Source: an uncultured Pelagibacteraceae bacterium (GTDB lineage Bacteria; Pseudomonadota; Alphaproteobacteria; Pelagibacterales; Pelagibacteraceae). From it: a stretch of 55,200 bases of DNA. The notes beneath the pieces are model-generated. The model made no database searches. It saw nothing but the letters and a program-made list of their open reading frames with translations, and had not been told where the DNA came from. Location: positions 1-55,200 of the forward strand of contig CACEXV010000005.1 of NCBI GenBank assembly GCA_902563575.1, written 5' to 3'. Shown here in pieces: positions 49,218 through 55,200 of this stretch. Every line of letters begins with the position of its first letter. Position 1 is the stretch's first letter. The position numbers and the translations under genes were made by a program.

Positions 49218-49832
49218 ATGGAAACAATTCAAAATATAAAAGAAAAAAATACTAATAATTTTTACAAAGTTCCAGAGATGGCCTTTGACATAAATAAGCT
49301 AAGAGCTGATTTGGAGAACATTTTAAAAAAAAAGAAATTTTGGGATGGTGGAATCACAAACTTTGGAGCTATACCAATGAACCAAATCCCAAATGACTCT
49401 GACTCAATCAAGGGACATAAAAATAGAGGAGTGTATTGGACTATAGCTGATGAAAGTGGCAAAGAAGTTACTAGAGATGTTAATATCGAAGAGGAAAAAT
49501 ATACAGAACTTTTACCAGAATTTAGATCAACCTATTTTGCTGAAGTTTACAAAGTATTAAGTCAAAAATTTAAACTAGGAAGAGTAAGAATACTTTTAAA
49601 ACAGCCTAGATCAACGCTTAGCTGGCACAGAGATCCAGAATGTAGGTTACACATCCCAATTATTACTAACCCAGGATGCAGGATGGTAATTGAAGACGTA
49701 TCAAAGCATTTACCAGCAGATGGATCTGTTTGGATTACAAATAACACAAAATATCACAATTTTTTTAATGGAGGTGAGCAGGCAAGAATACACCTAGTAG
49801 CATGCGTGTTAGAGAGCCCGTTCAAAAAATAA
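49218..49832 (+). CDS. Aspartyl/asparaginyl beta-hydroxylase-like 2OG-Fe(II) oxygenase
   Basis: A 204-residue soluble protein. It carries the iron-binding H-x-D in STLSWHRDPECRLHIPIITNPGCRMVIED (about 132-160), then YHNFFNGGEQARIHLVACVL with the distal His and the Arg that holds 2-oxoglutarate. This matches the Asp/Asn beta-hydroxylase fold. Substrate unknown; bacterial homologues act on proteins, peptides or small amino-acid compounds. It follows katG by 2 bases and shares one base with the DUF2061 gene (TAATG), so the three look cotranscribed. An iron-requiring enzyme under an apparent Irr box fits the regulatory context. Confidence 0.82.
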   Translation: METIQNIKEKNTNNFYKVPEMAFDINKLRADLENILKKKKFWDGGITNFGAIPMNQIPNDSDSIKGHKNRGVYWTIADESGKEVTRDVNIEEEKYTELLPEFRSTYFAEVYKVLSQKFKLGRVRILLKQPRSTLSWHRDPECRLHIPIITNPGCRMVIEDVSKHLPADGSVWITNNTKYHNFFNGGEQARIHLVACVLESPFKK

Positions 49833-50080
49833 TGGTCGAATTTACACAAGGGATATTTAATGCTAGTAAAAATATTTACTTAAACAATAAGGGCTCAATA
49901 CTTAGAACTATTGTTTATACTATCGGACATTTCGCGATCGCAATAACGGTTTTAATGTTAATAGCTGATGTCTCATTTATGGTAGCACTTACGGACGCTA
50001 TTGTAGAGCCTTTAGCAAATGCGGTTTGGTATTTCTTATTAGATAAATTTTGGGCCTCTAGAATAATTGGCCAAAAATAA
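49832..50080 (+). CDS. DUF2061-family small membrane protein
   Basis: An 82-residue protein of unknown function. The chosen start (MVEFTQGIFNASK) overlaps the oxygenase stop as TAATG; a start 30 bases upstream would lie inside that gene. The sequence has SILRTIVYTIGHFAIAITVLMLIADVSFMVALTDAIVEPLANAVWYFLLDKFW, i.e. two hydrophobic helices with the R-x-x-x-Y-x-x-GH and Y-x-x-x-x-x-x-W pattern of DUF2061. It ends 2 bases from the convergent SH3 gene. Third gene of the apparent katG operon. Confidence 0.82.
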   Translation: MVEFTQGIFNASKNIYLNNKGSILRTIVYTIGHFAIAITVLMLIADVSFMVALTDAIVEPLANAVWYFLLDKFWASRIIGQK

Positions 50081-50082
50081 AT

Positions 50083-50529
50083 TTATATTCTTCCCCAAAT
50101 ATTATCTTTTTTGACCCATCCGATGTAATTTTTGACTTTTATTTTGCACCAATTATCTTCACATTTCTTTATTAAGCACAATCTGCCCTTTTCAAGTTTA
50201 GCAATTGGCTTCGAATAGATAGTTGGCCTATCGAACATAATAGAGATATCAATATTAATAATTCCTGCTTTTTTTTTTGATAATTGAGATATATGAATCC
50301 ATCCACTATTTTTTTCATGATCTATAATTTTTCTAAAATTTCCAGACTTATCTTTTACAACGACAGGCAAATATTTTTTTTTGTAAATAATTTTAACAGG
50401 ATAATCAAACGAAGGTCCTTGCCTTAAATTTACTATATCATTTCTTAAAGTTAAAAAATATTCATTATCTGCTGATAAAATATTAAAGTTAAAAAACAAA
50501 GTAATACTGAAAACAATTCTAGCTAACAT
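50083..50529 (-). CDS. Exported bacterial SH3-domain protein
   Basis: A 148-residue protein with a signal peptide ([22 protein letters not shown]) and two SH3-like repeats: [32 protein letters not shown] (about 25-56, plus GWIHISQL) and [42 protein letters not shown] (about 98-140). Such domains bind cell-wall glycans or peptides in the periplasm. Two Cys in the second repeat (KKCEDNWC) may form a disulfide. Overlaps the upstream MoeB-like gene by 7 bases. Precise role unknown. Confidence 0.85.
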   Translation of the reverse strand: MLARIVFSITLFFNFNILSADNEYFLTLRNDIVNLRQGPSFDYPVKIIYKKKYLPVVVKDKSGNFRKIIDHEKNSGWIHISQLSKKKAGIINIDISIMFDRPTIYSKPIAKLEKGRLCLIKKCEDNWCKIKVKNYIGWVKKDNIWGRI

Positions 50530-51269
50530 TTGTTAATACAGTCCGGGTTTTTCAAGATTTTAATTTTTCTTAAACTTGATTTTAAAGCATCGAAGACAAT
50601 CATTTTTCCATTTAAATCTGAATTAACGTTTAATATAGTTTTGCCAACTTCGTTAGCTTGCAATGTTCCTAGAATACCTGCTACTGGAGACGCTATACCT
50701 TCAGTATCACAGTTCTCTTCCAATGGTGGAATTGTCGGCATAAAGCATCGATAACACGGAGTTTTTTTTTTAAAATTAAATTTGAAAAGGTGCCCACTAA
50801 ATCTACTAATAGCTGCAGAAATTAAAATTTTTTTCATTTTTTTGGAATAGTCGTTGATCAGTAGCCTTGTTGTGTAGTTGTCTGATCCATCACAAATTAT
50901 CTCAAAATTTGAAAATATTTTTTTAATATTATTCATATTTAATCTGGTTTTAAAAGTTTTTAGAATTATTTTTGGGTTAATCAACTTTAATTTCTTTTTA
51001 ACTCTATCCACTTTGTATTTTCCAATATCTTCATGATTAAATAGTATCTGTCGATTAAGGTTTGAAATTTCAACAGTATCATCATCTATTACACCAATAT
51101 TTCTTACACCGAAATTAGCTAAATAAATCAGTAAGGGGCAACCTAGCCCTCCCGCGCCGACTACTAGCACCTTTGATTTAAAGATTTTTTTTTGTCCGAC
51201 AAATCCTATTTGTTTTAATAAAATCTGCTTACTATACTTTTTATAGTCCTCTTTAGATATCTTCATCAT
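50523..51269 (-). CDS. MoeB/ThiF/HesA-family adenylyltransferase
   Basis: E1-like enzyme that adenylates the C-terminus of a sulfur-carrier protein (MoaD or ThiS). The 248-residue protein has the ATP motif [21 protein letters not shown] (about 34-54), [30 protein letters not shown], Cys pair CYRC, and [15 protein letters not shown] with the potential acceptor Cys. The second zinc pair is at the very C-terminus (DCINKC, one residue wider than the usual CxxC). No moaD, thiS or thiG is nearby, so thiamine and molybdopterin roles cannot be told apart. Lies between dut (4-base overlap) and the SH3 gene. Confidence 0.9.
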   Translation of the reverse strand: MMKISKEDYKKYSKQILLKQIGFVGQKKIFKSKVLVVGAGGLGCPLLIYLANFGVRNIGVIDDDTVEISNLNRQILFNHEDIGKYKVDRVKKKLKLINPKIILKTFKTRLNMNNIKKIFSNFEIICDGSDNYTTRLLINDYSKKMKKILISAAISRFSGHLFKFNFKKKTPCYRCFMPTIPPLEENCDTEGIASPVAGILGTLQANEVGKTILNVNSDLNGKMIVFDALKSSLRKIKILKNPDCINKC

Positions 51270-51703
51270 TTACCTGTAGATCCAAAACCACCTTTGCCTC
51301 TTTCGGTTTCATCAAGTTTATCTACTTCACAAACTTCAGCCATGGTCACAGGACAAACCACCATTTGCGCAATTCTCATATTATTTTCAATTTTAAAATT
51401 CTCTTTTCCGTGATTGAACAGTATAACTTTAATTTCCCCTCTGTAATCAGAGTCGATTGTTCCAGGAGTATTTAGAACTGTTATGGAATTTTTTGCAGCT
51501 AAACCTGATCTAGGCCTAATTTGAATTTCATAACCTTTTGGCACTGCAGCCATTAATCCGGTAGGTATCATCTTTTTTTCATTGGGGGCTATTACCAAAT
51601 CATTTTTTAGATAAGCCGATAAATCCATTCCTGATGACCCATCAGTTTCGTACTTAGGTAACGGTATTTTTGTATCAAGTTTTCTAATTAATATTTTTAT
51701 CAT
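51266..51703 (-). CDS. dut: dUTP pyrophosphatase (dUTPase)
   Basis: Hydrolyses dUTP to dUMP, keeping uracil out of DNA. The 145-residue trimeric-type protein shows all five motifs: [12 protein letters not shown] (1), RPRSGLA (2), [18 protein letters not shown] (3), [11 protein letters not shown] (4) and [10 protein letters not shown] (5). It overlaps coaBC by 20 bases and the MoeB-like gene by 4. The order coaBC-dut is common in Alphaproteobacteria. Confidence 0.97.
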   Translation of the reverse strand: MIKILIRKLDTKIPLPKYETDGSSGMDLSAYLKNDLVIAPNEKKMIPTGLMAAVPKGYEIQIRPRSGLAAKNSITVLNTPGTIDSDYRGEIKVILFNHGKENFKIENNMRIAQMVVCPVTMAEVCEVDKLDETERGKGGFGSTGK

Positions 51704-52907
51704 TAATAAGAAATTTTTTTAAAATATTCTCAACTATTAAATTCGCAATGTAGTTTTTTTTACCTTTCGATATTTTTTTTTTATTACCCTCCCTGTCAAT
51801 AATATGCACTTCATTATAGTCACTATTAAAACCAATATCTCTACGAGACACATCGTTTGCAATGATAATATCACAATATTTTTCTCTAATTTTTTTTTTT
51901 GAATTTTTAATTAAATCCTTAGTTTCTGCAGAAAATCCAACAATTAACTTTGGCTTAGATTTATTTGTTTTACCTAAATATTCTAAGATGTCGGGGTTTT
52001 TATTTAATTCTAAATTATTTAATTGGTTCCATGATTTTTTTAATTTATCTTTATTTTTGTTTAATGGTTTTACATCTGATACAGCTGCAGCACATATCGC
52101 AATATCAACTGGTAATAATTTTTTTACTGCATTCATCATTTCTACACCAGTGGTTACCTTGATGACTTTTATGTCTTTATCTACTTGACTCTCAGAGGGA
52201 CCTAAAATTAATTTTGTTTTTACGCCTATTCTAGATAAAGCATTAGCTATTGCCACACCCTGTTTACCACTTGACTCGTTAGAGATATAACGCACTGGAT
52301 CCAAATATTCTCTAGTAGGGCCTGCTGTAACTAAAGCAGTTAATTTTTTCTGCATCAATATTTTTTTATTATAGAAATAATTTTTAATTTCTGAATAAAT
52401 TTGACGTGGACTAGACATTTTACCATCGCCATATTCACCGCAAGCCATCTCTCCTTTCTCTGGCCCTATGAATTTATATCCATAATTCTTTAAAGATTTA
52501 ATATTTTGTTGGGTTGCAAGGTGTGACCACATCCTAACATTCATAGCGGGCACTAAAAAAATATCTTTATTCGATGCTAAAATTACTGTTGTGGAGAGAT
52601 CCTCGGCCCTTCCTTGACACAATTTACTTAAAAAATTTGCAGTAGCGGGTATAACTAATACTAAGTCTGCCCAACGAGATAACGAAATATGATCTATTTT
52701 GGCCTCCTCATTGGCATCGAACATATTTTCATGTGGCTTAGAGCCAGTGAGAGCAGTTAGAGATAGAGGAGTAACAAATTCTCGCCCTGATTTTGTAAGT
52801 ATAGTTTTTACCTCAAAATTATTTTTTTTTAATAATCTTATTAAATCTAATGATTTGTAGGCAGCTATTCCTCCTCCAATTATAATCAATATTTTTTTTG
52901 TTCTCAT
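51684..52907 (-). CDS. coaBC: Bifunctional phosphopantothenoylcysteine decarboxylase/synthetase CoaBC
   Basis: Two consecutive steps of coenzyme A synthesis. In 407 residues: the flavoprotein CoaC part with GGGIAAYKSLDLIR, PATANFLSKLCQG, PAMNVRMWSHLATQ and the substrate-loop Cys in MACGEYGDGKMSSP (about 1-175), then the CoaB part with VTAGPTREYLDPVRYISNESSGKQG, CAAAVSDVKPL and the KLKK of KDKLKKSWNQL. Both active centres appear intact. It starts 6 bases after ubiB. Confidence 0.97.
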   Translation of the reverse strand: MRTKKILIIIGGGIAAYKSLDLIRLLKKNNFEVKTILTKSGREFVTPLSLTALTGSKPHENMFDANEEAKIDHISLSRWADLVLVIPATANFLSKLCQGRAEDLSTTVILASNKDIFLVPAMNVRMWSHLATQQNIKSLKNYGYKFIGPEKGEMACGEYGDGKMSSPRQIYSEIKNYFYNKKILMQKKLTALVTAGPTREYLDPVRYISNESSGKQGVAIANALSRIGVKTKLILGPSESQVDKDIKVIKVTTGVEMMNAVKKLLPVDIAICAAAVSDVKPLNKNKDKLKKSWNQLNNLELNKNPDILEYLGKTNKSKPKLIVGFSAETKDLIKNSKKKIREKYCDIIIANDVSRRDIGFNSDYNEVHIIDREGNKKKISKGKKNYIANLIVENILKKFLINDKNIN

Positions 52908-52913
52908 GATTAA

Positions 52914-54479
52914 TTAAAATACTAATAGTATTAAAATTACAACTCCTAAAAGTGAAAAAATAATATTATTCTTAAAAGATTTTAGCCTTAATTTCTCATT
53001 ATCCAGGGAAATTGTATCTGGTGTTACTAAGTTAAGTTTTCCCTCGGCTATTAATTGAAGAGCGTAATTGGCTTTATCAATAAAGTCAGGAAAATCTGGG
53101 ATTCTTTTTATAATTTCCTCTGAAGTATTAATAACTTTGTTGACTGTTGACTTTGGACTTTTAACTTCCTTAATCCAGTTTTCTAAAATTGGTTTTGAAA
53201 CCTCCCATATGTTCGTATCTGGATTCAGTTTTCTAGCGACACCCTCTACTACGACCATTGTTTTCTGTAGTAATAGTAATTGTGGCTGGGTGCTCATATT
53301 GAATTTTTCTGTTATCTCAAATAATTGAGCTAATAAATTTCCACCTGATATATCTTTAATAGATTGACCAAAGATAGGTTCACCTACTGATCGTAGTGCT
53401 TGTGCAAATTCATCCTTTGAAGCATTTTTTGGCACTAAACCGGCTTGAAAATGGACCTCAGCTACTTTTGTATAATCCCTGCTGATAAAACCGTAGAGGA
53501 TTTCAGCAAGATATTTTCTATTATTTTTATCTAATCGGCCCATTATACCAAAATCTACAGGAATAATTTCTCCATTATTATTTACAAATAAGTTTCCTTG
53601 ATGCATATCTCCATGAAAAAAACCATCTCGCACAGCCTGTCTTAAAAAGTGCTGTATTAAGTTTTGTGATAAAATTTTTAAATCAACATTATTTTGTTTT
53701 AATAAATCCATCTCTCTTATTGAAACACCATTAACCTTGTCTAACGTTAAAATCCGCTTTGTGGTGTAAGGCCAATAGATCTTAGGAACTGTAAAACCTT
53801 CATCGTATTTAGTATTTTCATACAATTCATTAGCAGCAGCAGCCTCAAAGCGCAGATCCATCTCTATATTAGTAATTTCTCTTAGCAAATGAACAACTTC
53901 TATCAATTTTAATCTTTTTGTTTTTGCAACAGTATTTTCAACAATATAAGCTAGTAGCATCAATGCGTCTAATTCCTCATTAAACACCTTCTCAATGTCA
54001 GGTCTAAGAATTTTTATAGCAACCTCAACTGTTTGATCCTCTAATTTCAATTTAGCTAGATGAACTTGTGCAATAGATGCAGCAGCAATGGGGTCACTTA
54101 ATTCCTCGATATTTTTAAAATTATTTTCACCAATTTCATTTAATAATATTTTTTTTGCTTCATTAGAGTTAAATGGTGGAAGTTTATCCTGAAGTTTTTC
54201 TAAATCACTGGCTACTTCATTTCCAATTATATCTGGTCTTGTCGCTAAAAATTGACCAAGTTTGATGAATGTGGTTCCCATTTTCTCCAATGCATCACAA
54301 AGTTTTTCTCCTGATCTTCTATTCAATTCTTTAGACTCTTTTATGGAACCGATTGTGATAACATTAAAAAAAATTTTAAGTATTAGTGGTATTCTGTAAA
54401 TTTCGTCTATAGTAATTAGAGCCCCAGATGTACCTAGTTTTCTCGCTATTTTTATTAATTGATAAATTCTCTTGATCAT
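52914..54479 (-). CDS. ubiB: Ubiquinone biosynthesis protein kinase-like UbiB
   Basis: Atypical kinase/ATPase required for ubiquinone (coenzyme Q) synthesis. The 521-residue protein has the UbiB KxGQ motif (TTFIKLGQFLATRPDIIG, about 68-85), the A-rich loop DPIAAASIAQVHLAKL, VAIKILRPDIEKV, HGDMHQGNLFVNNNGEIIPVDFGIMGRL (catalytic and DFG-like) and a C-terminal hydrophobic segment that fits a membrane anchor. It lies directly downstream of ubiE by 4 bases. Confidence 0.96.
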   Translation of the reverse strand: MIKRIYQLIKIARKLGTSGALITIDEIYRIPLILKIFFNVITIGSIKESKELNRRSGEKLCDALEKMGTTFIKLGQFLATRPDIIGNEVASDLEKLQDKLPPFNSNEAKKILLNEIGENNFKNIEELSDPIAAASIAQVHLAKLKLEDQTVEVAIKILRPDIEKVFNEELDALMLLAYIVENTVAKTKRLKLIEVVHLLREITNIEMDLRFEAAAANELYENTKYDEGFTVPKIYWPYTTKRILTLDKVNGVSIREMDLLKQNNVDLKILSQNLIQHFLRQAVRDGFFHGDMHQGNLFVNNNGEIIPVDFGIMGRLDKNNRKYLAEILYGFISRDYTKVAEVHFQAGLVPKNASKDEFAQALRSVGEPIFGQSIKDISGGNLLAQLFEITEKFNMSTQPQLLLLQKTMVVVEGVARKLNPDTNIWEVSKPILENWIKEVKSPKSTVNKVINTSEEIIKRIPDFPDFIDKANYALQLIAEGKLNLVTPDTISLDNEKLRLKSFKNNIIFSLLGVVILILLVF

Positions 54480-54483
54480 CTAA

Positions 54484-55188
54484 TTAAGTTTTCCAACCAC
54501 GATGAATAGCTGCAATTCCACTATTTAAATTCCTATATTCAACATTATGAAATCCTGATTTTTCCATTATTTCCACAAACTCATCTTGGGAGTAAAATTT
54601 TCTAATACTCTCTGTAAGATATCTGTATGGACGATCATCTCCTACAACAATTTTACCCAATGAAGGGATCAACTTTGAATAATTTTTATATAACAAATTT
54701 ATTATTTCATTTTCTACTTTTGAAAATTCTAAGCAAAAAAATTTTCCTCCTGGTTTTAAAACTCTATATGCCTCTTCTAAGGATTTTCGAATATTAGATG
54801 TATTTCTGATACCAAAACTTACAGAATAATAATCAAAGGTATTACTTTTAAAAGGTAACTTTTCAGCGTAGTTATTATGCCAATTTATATTTTTTTTATA
54901 AGCCAATTTTTTTTTCCCAATTTTAAGCATATTTATATTTGGCTCAACGCATTCCACACTACACTGATCATTTAATTTATTAGAGAAAAGATTTGCTACA
55001 TCACCCGTTCCTGAAGCTACATCAATTAGTGTATCATTTTTTGACGGTCCCATCCATTCAATTAAATTTTTTTTCCATTGCCTATGTACACCAAATGACA
55101 TCAAGTCATTCATCAAATCGTATTTTTCATTAACTGTATCAAATACTTTGTTGACAATGCTATTTTTTTTTTGATTATTAAGATTCAT
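54484..55188 (-). CDS. ubiE: Ubiquinone/menaquinone methyltransferase UbiE
   Basis: C-methyltransferase of quinone synthesis, SAM-dependent. The 234-residue protein has YDLMNDLMSFGVHRQWKK near the N-terminus, SAM motif LIDVASGTGDVANLF (about 54-68), FDYYSVSFGIRNTSNIRKSLEEAYRVLKPGG and a C-terminal signature GIAAIHRGWK. The start at 55188 is 12 bases from the window edge; the frame upstream is not needed for a full-length protein. First visible gene of the ubiE-ubiB-coaBC-dut series. Confidence 0.97.
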   Translation of the reverse strand: MNLNNQKKNSIVNKVFDTVNEKYDLMNDLMSFGVHRQWKKNLIEWMGPSKNDTLIDVASGTGDVANLFSNKLNDQCSVECVEPNINMLKIGKKKLAYKKNINWHNNYAEKLPFKSNTFDYYSVSFGIRNTSNIRKSLEEAYRVLKPGGKFFCLEFSKVENEIINLLYKNYSKLIPSLGKIVVGDDRPYRYLTESIRKFYSQDEFVEIMEKSGFHNVEYRNLNSGIAAIHRGWKT

Positions 55189-55200
55189 TATTAAATTATA

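Noticed and set aside
49802-50080. DUF2061 start at 49802
   Set aside because: It lies inside the oxygenase frame; the TAATG start at 49832 gives the normal family length.

Overview
The window is a dense, strongly AT-rich stretch of chromosome from a streamlined alphaproteobacterium. The best guess is a SAR11 (Pelagibacterales) type cell or a lineage of similar lifestyle such as HIMB59 or AEGEAN-169. The reasons are Lys/Asn/Ile-rich proteins, almost no intergenic DNA, many 1-26 bp gene overlaps, TTG starts coupled to upstream stop codons, and gene orders typical of Alphaproteobacteria (gidAB-parAB, DUF3576-leuS-lptE-holA, grpE-dnaK-dnaJ-dapB-nth, murJ to pnp, fabI-fabB-fabA/irr, ubiE-ubiB-coaBC-dut). 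The assignment comes from reading the proteins, not from a database search.

Layout. 1-5459: mnmE (5' end cut off by the window), mnmG, rsmG, parA, parB, with two parS-like palindromes inside rsmG, so this end is probably near the replication origin. 5446-9946 (minus): DUF3576 lipoprotein, leuS, lptE, holA. 10163-11200: a porin with a strong intrinsic terminator. 11219-14582: ThiE-like protein, yggS, L,D-transpeptidase, a degenerate response regulator with a 40-residue ArfA-like rescue factor, and a PfkB kinase. 14584-19933 (minus): grpE-dnaK-dnaJ, a 49-residue membrane protein, dapB, nth. 19974-25403: rdgB, an LpoA-like protein, rsmI, a BON lipoprotein, malic enzyme. 25461-43963: the alphaproteobacterial backbone murJ-trpS-nfuA-tsaB-fur-miaB-phoH-ybeY-lnt-metK-nusA-infB-rbfA-rpsO-pnp, interrupted by a Bax-like glucosaminidase and a polysaccharide deacetylase. 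Several genes usual in this order (rimI, corC/tlyC, trmB, rimP, ylxR, truB) are absent. 43960-46459 (minus): fabA-fabB-fabI. 46546-50080: irr, katG, a 2OG-oxygenase-like protein and a DUF2061 membrane protein. 50083-55188 (minus): ubiE, ubiB, coaBC, dut, a MoeB/ThiF-like enzyme and an SH3 protein.

Most of the window is core metabolism and information processing. The accessory part with most interest is the iron/peroxide region at 46.4-50.1 kb. Two nearly identical 17-bp inverted repeats resembling alphaproteobacterial Irr boxes lie in the irr/fabA gap and directly before katG, so iron status, unsaturated fatty-acid synthesis and peroxide defence appear wired together. Other points of note are the ArfA-like small gene, a probable heat-shock promoter giving a (nearly) leaderless grpE mRNA, a terminator ending at the nusA ribosome-binding site, a porin terminator that also encodes the end of the opposing gene, and divergent gene pairs whose start codons touch in a CATATG.

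No rRNA, tRNA, CRISPR array, insertion sequence or prophage was recognised. No gene-free stretch exceeds 300 bases; the longest is the 216-base gap before the porin.
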